DNA from: Nitrosovibrio sp. Nv4
GTDB taxonomy: Bacteria; Pseudomonadota; Alphaproteobacteria; Acetobacterales; Acetobacteraceae
DNA: 34,613 bases
NCBI GenBank assembly: GCA_943330455.2
Contig: CALQHT020000030.1
Location: 1-34,613, forward strand
Reading direction: 5' to 3'
The notes beneath the pieces are model-generated. The model had not been told where the DNA came from. It saw only the letters and a program-made list of their open reading frames with translations, and searched no databases. Positions 16,330 through 24,953 of this stretch are shown here, piece by piece. A program made the position numbers and the translations under genes. Position 1 is the first letter of the stretch. Each line of letters opens with the position of its first letter.

Positions 16330-16381
16330 CCACTGGGACAGGCCACTGGGACAGGCCACTGGGACAGGCCACTGGGACAGG
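16330..16381. repeat. 13-bp tandem repeat, four perfect copies
   Basis: Four head-to-tail copies of CCACTGGGACAGG without any mismatch. It lies 88 bp upstream of the TPP-enzyme alpha-subunit start and 31 bp past the coiled-coil gene, so it sits in the likely leader or promoter of the TPP genes. Confidence 0.95.
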
Positions 16382-16468
16382 CCGCGCAACACATTGCCCC
16401 GAAAAGCGCCCCCAAACATTGCCCTCTGGCGCGCATCGGGGCAGAAAGCGCGTGGCAGAGGAGATCCC

Positions 16469-16987
16469 ATGGACAACCCGACCTGGCAGGAAAGCGTCTA
16501 CGCGGCGCTCAAAGCCGCCCGCATCACCATTCTGGGCTACGTGCCCGATGCTGGCCACGCGCACCTGATCAACGCCGCGCACGCGGACCCCGACATGCAG
16601 ACCGTCGTCCTCACCACCGAGGAAGAGGGCATCGCCCTGTCCGCCGGTGCCTGGCTCGGTGGGCAACGCGCGGTCATGCTCATGCAGTCGTCCGGCGTTG
16701 GCAACTGCATCAACATGCTGTCCCTGCCGCTGAACTGCCGCATGCCGTTCCTGACCCTGGTCACGATGCGCGGCGAATGGGGGGAGTTCAATCCCTGGCA
16801 AGTCCCCATGGGCGCCGCCACCCAACCCGTCCTGACCGCCGCGGGCGTGCATGTCCGGCGCGCCGACCAGCCCGATGAAGTGGCGGAGATGGTCGCCGCC
16901 TCCGCCGCCCTGGCATTCGACAGCCAGATCCCGGTGGCGGTGCTGCTCTCCCAGAGACTGATCGGCGCGAAGGTGTTTGTGAAATGA
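16469..16987 (+). CDS. TPP-dependent decarboxylase, alpha (PYR-domain) subunit
   Basis: The 172-residue single-domain protein corresponds to the N-terminal PYR domain of thiamine-pyrophosphate enzymes. TTEEEGIALSAGAWLGG (49-65) carries the Glu that activates the TPP aminopyrimidine, followed by LMQSSGVGNCINMLSLPL. Sulfopyruvate decarboxylase (ComD) and split phosphonopyruvate decarboxylases have this layout. GAGGAG lies upstream of the ATG at 16469, which overrides the longer frame running through the tandem repeat. It is coupled to the beta gene by an ATGA overlap. The substrate is probably a 3-carbon 2-keto acid bearing a second acidic group, by family analogy only. Confidence 0.82.
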   Translation: MDNPTWQESVYAALKAARITILGYVPDAGHAHLINAAHADPDMQTVVLTTEEEGIALSAGAWLGGQRAVMLMQSSGVGNCINMLSLPLNCRMPFLTLVTMRGEWGEFNPWQVPMGAATQPVLTAAGVHVRRADQPDEVAEMVAASAALAFDSQIPVAVLLSQRLIGAKVFVK

Positions 16988-17571
16988 GCCGCCCCAACGA
17001 TGGAACCCTGGACCGGCGTGACGTCGTGGCCGCCCTGATGCGCGACCCGGGCGATCTGCTGGTCGTCACCGGCCTCGGCGCCGCGACCTACGATGTTGGC
17101 GCGACCGGCGACCGACCGCTGAATTTCTACCTGTGGGGCGCCATGGGCGGCACCGCCATGATCGGGCTGGGGATCGCGCTGGCGCAGCCCTCCCGCCGGG
17201 TGCTGGTCGTCACCGGCGATGGCGAGATGCTGATGGGCATGGGGTCCCTGGCCTCCATCGCCGCCGCCGGAGCACCCAACCTGGCCATCGCCGTACTGGA
17301 CAACATGCGCTACGGCGAAACCGGGTCCCAGTACAGCCACACCGGCCACACAACGGACCTGCAAGCCGTGGCAGCCGCCTGCGGCTGGACCCGCACCGCC
17401 ACCGCGCGCAGCATGGACGAAGTGGAAGCCCTGCGGCCCCGCCTGCGCTCGGAGAATCTTTTCGCCGTCCTGCGCATATCGGCGGAAGAAAAGCCGCGCC
17501 ATCTGCCGCCGCGCGACGGGGCCTATCTGTCCGACCGGTTCCGCCGAGCCCTGGGCGTGGTCGTGGACTGA
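16984..17571 (+). CDS. TPP-dependent decarboxylase, beta (PP-domain) subunit
   Basis: At 195 residues it matches the C-terminal PP domain of TPP enzymes. The Mg/TPP motif runs from GDG (78-80) to Asn107, with the expected spacing, in GDGEMLMG...LDNMRYGETG. GAMGGTAMIGLGIALA precedes it. It should pair with the PYR subunit encoded just upstream (four-base overlap) to form an alpha/beta active site like ComDE. Active sites of such split enzymes need both chains, so the coupling makes functional sense. Confidence 0.85.
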   Translation: MSRPNDGTLDRRDVVAALMRDPGDLLVVTGLGAATYDVGATGDRPLNFYLWGAMGGTAMIGLGIALAQPSRRVLVVTGDGEMLMGMGSLASIAAAGAPNLAIAVLDNMRYGETGSQYSHTGHTTDLQAVAAACGWTRTATARSMDEVEALRPRLRSENLFAVLRISAEEKPRHLPPRDGAYLSDRFRRALGVVVD

Positions 17572-17801
17572 TCTGTTGCCTGCCGGTGTTGCCAGCCGGA
17601 CCGACACGGTTCGGCAGGCGCCTCGGGCTACGCTGCATTTCACACTGGAATTCGCGTTCAATTTCGGGGACAATGCAAGGCTTAGGAGATGTAACACCGG
17701 ACGCTACCGGCGCTTACAGACAGGGATAGGCAAGGAGGCACGGACGGTGACCCGGTGAGCACGGCTGGCTCGGGATGCCCGATGGCGGCGGAAAGCAAAA
17801 A
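17572..17801. other. intergenic region upstream of the RND efflux genes
   Basis: About 230 bp with no supported ORF. It is slightly richer in A/T around 17635-17700 than its surroundings and presumably holds the efflux promoter. I could not identify a convincing operator or terminator. Confidence 0.4.
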
Positions 17802-19022
17802 ATGACGGACAGGCGAGTGCTGACATGGCCCCGGGTCGTTCTGGCGGTTGTCGCGTGCATGGGCACAGCCGCATTTTTCGGCGTGCTGCCGATCGGCCAT
17901 CCGGAAGCCCAGGAGGCGCCCGCGCAGGCGCGTCCCGCCGGTCCGCCCTCGGGTCCAATCGTCCCGGTTTCTGTCACCAATGTCGTGCGGATGGATGTGC
18001 CGATCCTGCTGCGTGGCCTGGGCACTGTCCAATCGATGAACGCCGTGCAACTGCGCAGCCGCGTCGATGGCCTGTTGCAGGAGGTCTCCGTCACCGAGGG
18101 GCAGGAGGTCAAGAAAGGCGACCTGCTCGCGGTGATCGATCCCCGCCCGTTCAAGGCGTTGCTTGACGTCGCCCTGGCGCGCCGCAAACAGGACCTCGCG
18201 GCGCTGGAGAACGCTCGCACCGAGTTGGTCCGCTATACCACCCTGGCGCAGCGGGAGATCGCGTCGAAGCAAAAGCTCGACGCGGTGCAGATGCAGGTCA
18301 GCCAATTCACCGCCGCCCTGGGCGCGAACGACGCGCTGATCGCCGCCGCGGAGCTGAATGTGACGTTCTGCTATATCGTGGCACCGTTCGATGCGCGGGT
18401 CGGTCTGCGGCTGGTCGATCCCGGCAATGTGGTGCGCGCCGCGGAAGCGACGCCGATGTTCTCCCTGGCACAAATCCGCCCGATCGCGGCAACCTTCACC
18501 CTCCCGCAATCCGCCCTCCCCGCCGTTCAGGCCGCCATGGCGCTCGGCAGCCTCCCCGCCGTCGCCTTCAGCGCCGATGACAAGACAGAGCTCGACCAGG
18601 GCAGCCTGCTGACAATCGACAATGCGATCGACATCGCGACCGGCACGATCAAGCTGAAGGCGAGCTTTCCCAATGCCAATAATCGCCTGTGGCCGGGCCA
18701 GTTCATCAATATGCGGCTGAAGGTCGGCACCGATGCGGGCGCCCTGGTGGTTCCGACATCCGCCGTGCTGTCCGGCCCGATCGGGCAGTATGTCTATGTC
18801 GTAAAGCCGGACGCCACCGTCGCTCGCCAAGCCGTGGAAGTCGCGCGGGACAACGGCAAGACCGCCCTGATCGCCAAGGGGGTGGAGGAAGGGCAGACCG
18901 TCGTCACCGATGGGCAGTCGCGGCTGCAATCCGGCTCTCGCGTCGCGGTCAACGACCCCAAGCGCCCCGCCGCGGCGGCAACGCCGAGCGGCGGGTTGGG
19001 CGCCGGGAAGGCCGGGGGATGA
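17802..19022 (+). CDS. RND efflux periplasmic adaptor (membrane fusion protein)
   Basis: 406 residues from the ATG at 17802; an ATG nine codons earlier is also possible. An N-terminal hydrophobic signal or anchor (VVLAVVACMGTAAFFGVLP) is followed by a lipoyl half-motif (GLLQEVSVTEGQEVKKGDLLAVIDPRPF), a long alpha-hairpin (about 125-190), the second lipoyl half (IVAPFDARVGLRLVDPGNVV) and beta-barrel and membrane-proximal domains. This is the MdtA/MexE-type adaptor that links an inner-membrane RND pump to an outer-membrane channel. There is no lipobox cysteine. It is followed 70 bp later by its pump. Confidence 0.9.
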   Translation: MTDRRVLTWPRVVLAVVACMGTAAFFGVLPIGHPEAQEAPAQARPAGPPSGPIVPVSVTNVVRMDVPILLRGLGTVQSMNAVQLRSRVDGLLQEVSVTEGQEVKKGDLLAVIDPRPFKALLDVALARRKQDLAALENARTELVRYTTLAQREIASKQKLDAVQMQVSQFTAALGANDALIAAAELNVTFCYIVAPFDARVGLRLVDPGNVVRAAEATPMFSLAQIRPIAATFTLPQSALPAVQAAMALGSLPAVAFSADDKTELDQGSLLTIDNAIDIATGTIKLKASFPNANNRLWPGQFINMRLKVGTDAGALVVPTSAVLSGPIGQYVYVVKPDATVARQAVEVARDNGKTALIAKGVEEGQTVVTDGQSRLQSGSRVAVNDPKRPAAAATPSGGLGAGKAGG

Positions 19023-19092
19023 TGGGCTTTGGAATGAACCGGGGCGGATTGCGTCAGCACAGGCAGGACAGACGGGGCAGGCACGCATATCC

Positions 19093-22000
19093 ATGAGCAT
19101 ATCGACGCCCTTCATACGCCGACCGATCGCGACATCCCTGTTCATCGCGGCCATGGTGCTGGTGGGGCTCGCCGCTTATCCGTTCCTGCCGGTTGCGCCG
19201 CTGCCGCGCATCGACTTCCCGACCATCAACGTCAATGCCCGCTACCCCGGCGCCAGTCCGGAAACCATGGCCAGCACCGTGGCGCAACCGTTGGAGCGGC
19301 AGTTCGCCGCGATCTCCGGCATCACCCAAATGACCTCGGTCAGCGTGCTGGGACAGACCCAGGTCACCATCCAGTTCGAGCTGGATCGCAACATCGATGC
19401 GGCCGCGGGCGATGTGCAGCGCGCCATCAACGCCGCCAGCGGCCAGTTGCCGCGCAACCTGCCGAACGCCCCCAATTTCTTCAAGGTCAACCCGTCCGAC
19501 GCGCCGATCCTGATCCTGGCCGTGCAGTCCGACGCGCTGCCGATGATCGAGGTCAACGACTACGCCGACGCCGTGTTGTCGCAGCAGATCTCGCAGATCA
19601 GTGGCGTGTCGCAGGTGTTCATCGGCGGGGAGCAGAAACGCGCCGTCCGCATCCAGGTCGATCCGGCCAAGCTCGCGGCGATGGGCCTGACGTTGGAGGA
19701 CGTGCGCCCGGTGCTGATCAGCGCCACGGTCAACGCACCGAAGGGCACGATCGACGGCGAAACCCGCTCTTACGGCATCTATGCCAACGACCAGCTTACC
19801 AAGGCCGCCGAATTCAACGAGGTGATCCTGGGTTGGCGCAACGGCGCGCCGATCCGGGTTAGCGATATCGGCCAGGCGATCGATGCCGCGGAAAACCTGC
19901 AACTCGCCGGCTGGCAGAACGGCAAGCGCGGCATCATCCTGCAAATCTTCAAGCAGCCCGACGCCAACGTGATCGAGACGGTGGAGCGGATCAAGGCCGC
20001 CCTGCCCCAGCTCGAAGCCTCGATCCCGCCATCGGTGCGGGTCAGTGTGATCGTCGATCGGACCCAGACGATCCGCGCCTCTCTGCATGAGGTGCAGTTC
20101 ACCCTGCTGCTATGCGTCGGGCTAGTGGTGATGGTGATCTTCCTGTTCCTGCGCAATCTGTGGGCGACGATCATCCCGTCGGTCACCGTGCCGGTCGCGC
20201 TGATCTGCACCTTCGCTGTGATGTATGTGCTGGGCTACAGCCTGAACAACCTGTCGCTGATGGCGCTGACGATCGCCGTCGGGTTCGTGGTCGACGATGC
20301 CATCGTGATGTTGGAGAACATCTACCGGCATATCGAAAACGGCATGAAGCCGATGGAAGCGGCCCTGAAAGGCGCCGGGGAGATCGGCTTCACCATCGTG
20401 TCCATCAGTGTGTCGCTGGTCGCGGTGTTCATACCGTTGCTGCTGATGGGTGGCATAATCGGGCGCCTGTTCCGAGAATTCGCGATGACCGTCAGCATCG
20501 CGGTGCTGGTCTCCGCCGTCGTATCGCTGACCCTGACGCCGATGATGTGTTCCCGCTTCCTGCACCATCACCACGGCGGCCACGGGCTGATGTATCGCAT
20601 CATCGAGAAAGGCTTCGACCTTCTCGCCGCCGGATACCGAAGGTCGCTGGACGTGGCACTTCGGTTCCAGTTCGTCACCCTGATGGTCTTCTTCGGGACG
20701 GTCGCGCTGACGGTCTATCTTTATATCAACATTCCCAAAGGATTCTTTCCGACGCAGGATACCGGCGTGGTCATCGGCGTGACCGAGGGCGCGCAGGACA
20801 TCTCCTTCAAGCGTATGTCGGAGATTCAGCAGGCGCTGACCGATGTGCTGTTCTCCGACCCTGATACCGCCGGGTTCGCCTCCACCATCGGCGCCGGGGT
20901 CGGCGGGCAAACCGTCAACAACGGCCGCGTGTTCATCGCGCTGAAACCCTGGGAGGAACGCGTTGGCGGCAGCGCCCAGGCCTATATCGCCCGGATGCGG
21001 CCGAAGCTGGCCAAGGTGCAGGGCGGCGCGCTGTTCATGCAGGCGGCGCAGGATATCCGCGTCGGCGGGCGCATCTCGAAGACCGAGTTCCAGTACACCC
21101 TGCAAAGCGCCGACCTGGACGACCTGTATCGCTGGGCACCGCGTGTTCTGGAGCGGTTGCGCGGCCTGCCGATGCTGCGCGACCTGACAACCGATCAGCA
21201 GGTCGGCGGCACCACCGCTACCTTGACGATCGACCGCGACCAGGCGGCTCGGTTCGGCATCCAGCCGCAGGCCATCGACGACACGCTCTACGACGCGTTC
21301 GGGCAGCGGCAGGTCACCCAGTATTTTACCCAGGTGAACACCCACAGGGTGATCCTGGAAGTGATGCCCGGGCAGGCGTCGGATATCGAGACGCTCAACA
21401 AGCTCTACGTCAAATCCAACACCGGCCAGGCCGTTCCCCTCGGATCCTTCGTGACCTGGTCGACCAAGCCGGTGCAGCCGCTGTCGATCAGCCACCAGGG
21501 TCAGTTCCCGGCGGTGACGATTTCGTTCAACCTGGCGCAAGGGGCGGCGCTTGGTCAGGCGGTGGATGCCATCACCGCGGCGATGCGGCAGATGGGCGTG
21601 CCGATCACCGTCCGCGGCACGTTCCAGGGGACCGCGCAGGCGTTCCAATCGTCTCTGGCCAGCCAGCCCTATCTGATCGCGGCGGCGCTGATCACCGTCT
21701 ACATCATCCTGGGCATGCTGTACGAGAGCTACATCCTGCCGCTGACCATCCTGTCCACTCTGCCGTCGGCCGGCGTGGGCGCGCTGCTGATGCTGATGAT
21801 CGTGCAATACGACCTGTCGGTGATCGCCCTGATCGGGGTGATCCTGCTGATCGGCATCGTGAAAAAGAACGGGATCATGATGGTCGATTTTGCCATCACC
21901 GCGGAACGGCAGAGCGGTCTGTCACCCTATGATGCGATCCGAGAGGCATGCCTGCTGCGATTCCGGCCGATCCTGATGACGACCATGGCGGCGATGCTGT

Positions 22001-22221
22001 CCGGCCTGCCGCTGATGCTGGGGTCCGGCGCGGGGTCGGAACTGCGCAAGCCGCTGGGATATGCGCTGGTGGGCGGGCTGGCGCTGAGCCAGATTCTGAC
22101 GCTTTACACGACGCCGATCGTTTATCTGTATCTGGACCGGTTGCAGCATTGGCTGTCGCCGGGGCGGGAGGCGGCTCTGCCGACCCTGGCCGCGAAGCTG
22201 GGGGCGGCGGAGGGGGATTAG
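19093..22221 (+). CDS. RND multidrug efflux permease (MdtB/MdtC-like)
   Basis: 1042 residues, the usual HAE-1 RND length. It begins MSISTPFIRRPIATSLF. There are two repeats, each with a large periplasmic loop. The TM4 proton-relay motif GFVVDDAIVMLENI has Asp401/Asp402, and the TM10 Lys924/Lys925 lie in IVKKNGIMMVDF. It exports drugs, bile-salt-like or lipophilic compounds in exchange for protons. MdtABC systems usually carry two pump genes; here there is only one and no outer-membrane channel gene in the operon. The terminal TAG is shared with the palindromic element that follows. Confidence 0.93.
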   Translation: MSISTPFIRRPIATSLFIAAMVLVGLAAYPFLPVAPLPRIDFPTINVNARYPGASPETMASTVAQPLERQFAAISGITQMTSVSVLGQTQVTIQFELDRNIDAAAGDVQRAINAASGQLPRNLPNAPNFFKVNPSDAPILILAVQSDALPMIEVNDYADAVLSQQISQISGVSQVFIGGEQKRAVRIQVDPAKLAAMGLTLEDVRPVLISATVNAPKGTIDGETRSYGIYANDQLTKAAEFNEVILGWRNGAPIRVSDIGQAIDAAENLQLAGWQNGKRGIILQIFKQPDANVIETVERIKAALPQLEASIPPSVRVSVIVDRTQTIRASLHEVQFTLLLCVGLVVMVIFLFLRNLWATIIPSVTVPVALICTFAVMYVLGYSLNNLSLMALTIAVGFVVDDAIVMLENIYRHIENGMKPMEAALKGAGEIGFTIVSISVSLVAVFIPLLLMGGIIGRLFREFAMTVSIAVLVSAVVSLTLTPMMCSRFLHHHHGGHGLMYRIIEKGFDLLAAGYRRSLDVALRFQFVTLMVFFGTVALTVYLYINIPKGFFPTQDTGVVIGVTEGAQDISFKRMSEIQQALTDVLFSDPDTAGFASTIGAGVGGQTVNNGRVFIALKPWEERVGGSAQAYIARMRPKLAKVQGGALFMQAAQDIRVGGRISKTEFQYTLQSADLDDLYRWAPRVLERLRGLPMLRDLTTDQQVGGTTATLTIDRDQAARFGIQPQAIDDTLYDAFGQRQVTQYFTQVNTHRVILEVMPGQASDIETLNKLYVKSNTGQAVPLGSFVTWSTKPVQPLSISHQGQFPAVTISFNLAQGAALGQAVDAITAAMRQMGVPITVRGTFQGTAQAFQSSLASQPYLIAAALITVYIILGMLYESYILPLTILSTLPSAGVGALLMLMIVQYDLSVIALIGVILLIGIVKKNGIMMVDFAITAERQSGLSPYDAIREACLLRFRPILMTTMAAMLSGLPLMLGSGAGSELRKPLGYALVGGLALSQILTLYTTPIVYLYLDRLQHWLSPGREAALPTLAAKLGAAEGD

Positions 22222-22466
22222 GGCGGGGCTTTCAGCCCCGGACCCCGACCAGGGGCTTTGCCCCTGTACCCCACCAAAGGCGCGGCCTTTGGAATGCGAT
22301 ACTTTTGGGTGCCTTGCAGGATGGGGCCTACACGCACGCTGATACGTCCGTGTAGGCCCCATCCTGCAATGCACCAATGTTCCGGTTCCAAGGGCCGTCG
22401 CCCTTGGCGGGTCCAGGGCAGAGCCCTGGTCGGGGTCCGGGGCTGAAAGCCCCGCCCTAATCCCCC
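22212..22466. repeat. 255-bp nested inverted-repeat element
   Basis: Outer arms at 22212-22259 and 22420-22466 are near-perfect complements (GGGGGATTAGGGCGGGGCTT... at the left). A perfect inner pair of 21-base arms sits at 22314-22334 and 22349-22369 with a 14-base loop. Between these are small hairpins: CAGGGGC-TTT-GCCCCTG, CCAAAGGC-GCG-GCCTTTGG and CCAAGGGC-CGTC-GCCCTTGG. No ORF is credible. It covers the stop codon of the RND gene. It could terminate transcription, form a cruciform, or be a MITE-like mobile unit. Confidence 0.9.
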
Positions 22467-22526
22467 GTTGCCGGCGCAACCAGCGTCGCGCACACTAACG
22501 CCACCGACATCAAGGGAGGAACGACG

Positions 22527-23309
22527 ATGGAAGTCCGTCTAGACGGCCGCAGCGCAATCATCACCGGCGCCAGCAAGGGCCTAGGCTTCGCCATGGCCAA
22601 GGAATTCGCCGCATCCGGCGCCAACGTGGCCATCCTGGCCCGCAGCCCCGACAGCCTGGCCGAGGCCAAAGCCGCTGCGTCCGTGGGTGCCTCCGGCCGC
22701 GTCGAAACCTTCCAGTGCGACGTGTCCAAGGCCGCGGACATCGAAAAGACCGTCGCCGCCGTGATCGCAACCTTCGGCGGGGTCGACATTCTGATCAACA
22801 ATGCCGGCCTGTCCCGCGCCATGCCGTCCGACCAGATCACCGACGACATCTGGCAGGAAGACCTCGACCTGAAGCTGTTCGCCGCCATCCGCCTCACCCG
22901 CCTCGTCTGGCCAGGCATGAAGGAGCGCAAATGGGGCCGCATCATCAACGTCCTGAACACCGGGGCCAAGGCGCCGCGGGCGAACGGCGCGCCGACGGCC
23001 GTGTCCCGCGCGGCCGGCATGGCGCTGATGAAGGTGCTGTCCAATGAGGGCGCGCCGCACGGCATCCTGGTGAACGGCATGCTGGTCGGGCAGATCGTCT
23101 CCGACCAGATCGCGCGCCGCCACAAGGAAGTCGGCGCCAACACCACGTTCGAGGAGTTCGTCGCCAAGGCCGGCGCCGGCATTCCGATCGGCCGCATGGG
23201 CAAGGCCGAGGAATTCGCCGCCATGGCCTGCTTCCTCTGCTCCGACCACGCGGGCTTCACCACCGGCACCGCGATCAACATGGACGGCGGCGCGACGCCC
23301 GTCGTCTGA
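22527..23309 (+). CDS. SDR family oxidoreductase with non-canonical active site
   Basis: This 260-residue short-chain dehydrogenase has the cofactor motif TGASKGLG (13-20), NNAG (91-94) and a C-terminal GTAINMDGGAT. The catalytic YxxxK is replaced by T157-A-V-S-R161 (GAPTAVSRAAG), and the usual Ser in the preceding strand is Asn/Thr (NVLNTGA, 141-147). The fold and cofactor site look intact, so it may bind NAD(P) but use different chemistry or act as a non-enzymatic partner. A related PTxVSRAAG group seems to exist among bacterial SDRs, from memory. GGGAGGA lies upstream of the ATG. Confidence 0.85.
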   Translation: MEVRLDGRSAIITGASKGLGFAMAKEFAASGANVAILARSPDSLAEAKAAASVGASGRVETFQCDVSKAADIEKTVAAVIATFGGVDILINNAGLSRAMPSDQITDDIWQEDLDLKLFAAIRLTRLVWPGMKERKWGRIINVLNTGAKAPRANGAPTAVSRAAGMALMKVLSNEGAPHGILVNGMLVGQIVSDQIARRHKEVGANTTFEEFVAKAGAGIPIGRMGKAEEFAAMACFLCSDHAGFTTGTAINMDGGATPVV

Positions 23310-23329
23310 TACCGGTCGTCTGATGCCAG

Positions 23330-23428
23330 CCGCCCCTCACCGTCATTGCCAGGCTTGACCCGGCACCCCGCCGCCGCCATTGCAGCGCGGGTTGCCGGGT
23401 CAAGCTCGACAATGGTGGTCAGGGGCGG
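23330..23428. repeat. dispersed palindromic repeat, copy A
   Basis: Arms centred on CATTGCCAGGCTTGACCCGG and its complement face each other, enclosing a short GC-rich core. Close relatives lie at 28881-28974 and 31624-31721. It is of the kind scattered through alphaproteobacterial intergenic regions. Confidence 0.8.
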
Positions 23429-23477
23429 CCGGTGGGTCGGGCCGGTTTGTGCAACAGACGACGAACAGGACAGACCG

Positions 23478-24953
23478 ATGGCCAAGATCACCCCGGTTGC
23501 GACCTTCGACTGCGTCGTGTTCGGCGCGACCGGCGATCTGACCTTACGGAAACTGCTGCCGGCGCTATATCACTGCTTCCGAGACGGCCAGATGCCAGAC
23601 GATGCACGCGTGATCGGCGCCGCCCGCTCCAACCTGACCGCCGACGACTTTCGCCAACGCGCCGGCGCGGCGCTGGAGAAGCTCGTCACGCCCGACGACC
23701 TGGACGCGGACGTCGTGCGCCGCTTCCTGACCGTTCTGGACTATGCCCCGATCGACGTCACCGCGCCCGATGCCGATTGGACGGTGCTGTCGTCCCGGCT
23801 GGATCCGAACCGGGTGCGGGTCTTCTACCTGGCGACCTCGCCCGATCTGTATGGGCCGGTCTGCCGAGGCCTGGCAGCGGCCGGCCTGAACACGCCGCAA
23901 TCACGCGTGGTCCTGGAAAAGCCGATCGGCCACGATCTGGCATCCGCTCAGGCCATCATCCGTGACGTGGCCGCGGTCTTCACCGAGGCGCAGACCTTCC
24001 GCATCGACCATTTCCTCGGCAAGGAAACCGTGCAGAACCTGATGGCGCTGCGCTTCGCCAACACGATCTTCGAGCGGCTTTGGACCTCCGACGTCATCGA
24101 CCACGTGCAGATCACGGTGGCCGAGACAGTGGGGCTGGAAGGCCGCGGCGGCTATTTCGACAAGGCCGGCGTGCTGCGGGACATGGTGCAGAACCACCTG
24201 CTGCAACTGCTGTGTCTGATCGCGATGGAACCGCCGGTGTCTTTGGACGCCGATCGGGTGCGCGACGAGAAACTGAAGGTGCTGCGCGCCCTGCGCCCGC
24301 TCGCCCCCCATGAAATCCCGAGCCTGACCGTGCGCGGCCAATACGCCCATGGTGCGATCGACGGCAAACCGGTGCCAAGCTATCTGAAGGACCTGGGGCC
24401 CGACTCCAGCAGCGCCACCGAAACCTTTGTCGCGTTGAAGGCCGAAATCCGCACCTGGCGCTGGGCAAACGTGCCGTTCTACCTGCGCACCGGCAAGCGC
24501 CTGCCACGGAAAGTGTCGGAGATCGTCATCCAGTTCCGCGGCCAGCCTTTCTCGATCTTCCCCGCCGAGTCCGCCGAATGGGAACCCAACCGCCTGGTCA
24601 TCCGGCTGCAACCCGAGGAAGGGATGCGCCTGTCGATGATGACCAAGGACCCCGGTCCCGGCGGTTTGCGCCTGTCCTCCACCGGCCTGGACATCCGCTT
24701 CGAGCAGACCTTCGGCACCCGCTTCCCGGACGCCTATGAACGCCTGCTGATGGACACGGTGCGCGGCGACGCGACCCTGTTCATGCGCCATGATGAGGTG
24801 GAGGCCGCCTGGACATGGATCGAGCCGATCCTAAATGCCTGGGCCAGCCGTCCCGACCAGCCGCGCCTGTACCCGGCGGGAAGCTGGGGTCCAACCGCCT
24901 CCATCGCGCTGATCGAGCGGGATGGGCGCACCTGGTATGAGGATGTGGGATGA
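23478..24953 (+). CDS. zwf: glucose-6-phosphate 1-dehydrogenase
   Basis: The 491-residue protein has the N-terminal NADP motif FGATGDLTLRKL (15-26) and the family signature with catalytic residues RIDHFLGKE (175-183). The C-terminal region includes YLRTGKRLPRKVSEIVIQF and FEQTFGTRFPDAYERLL. It commits glucose-6-phosphate to the pentose phosphate or Entner-Doudoroff route and makes NADPH. The ATG at 23478 follows an AGGA box and gives the normal length. No pgl, edd or gnd neighbour is present, unlike many alphaproteobacterial zwf loci. It overlaps the following GST-like gene by four bases. Confidence 0.95.
   Translation: MAKITPVATFDCVVFGATGDLTLRKLLPALYHCFRDGQMPDDARVIGAARSNLTADDFRQRAGAALEKLVTPDDLDADVVRRFLTVLDYAPIDVTAPDADWTVLSSRLDPNRVRVFYLATSPDLYGPVCRGLAAAGLNTPQSRVVLEKPIGHDLASAQAIIRDVAAVFTEAQTFRIDHFLGKETVQNLMALRFANTIFERLWTSDVIDHVQITVAETVGLEGRGGYFDKAGVLRDMVQNHLLQLLCLIAMEPPVSLDADRVRDEKLKVLRALRPLAPHEIPSLTVRGQYAHGAIDGKPVPSYLKDLGPDSSSATETFVALKAEIRTWRWANVPFYLRTGKRLPRKVSEIVIQFRGQPFSIFPAESAEWEPNRLVIRLQPEEGMRLSMMTKDPGPGGLRLSSTGLDIRFEQTFGTRFPDAYERLLMDTVRGDATLFMRHDEVEAAWTWIEPILNAWASRPDQPRLYPAGSWGPTASIALIERDGRTWYEDVG

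Noticed and set aside
16330-16381. CRISPR array
   Set aside because: The units are 13 bp and directly adjacent, with no spacers and no cas genes.
20122-21807. Long open frame opposite the RND pump gene (561 codons), and similar long antisense frames at 2151-3233, 10566-12725, 14357-15805 and 17682-19154
   Set aside because: High-GC codon bias leaves antisense frames open. These translations are His/Gly/Arg/Asp-rich without any family motif, and each lies opposite a clearly recognised gene.
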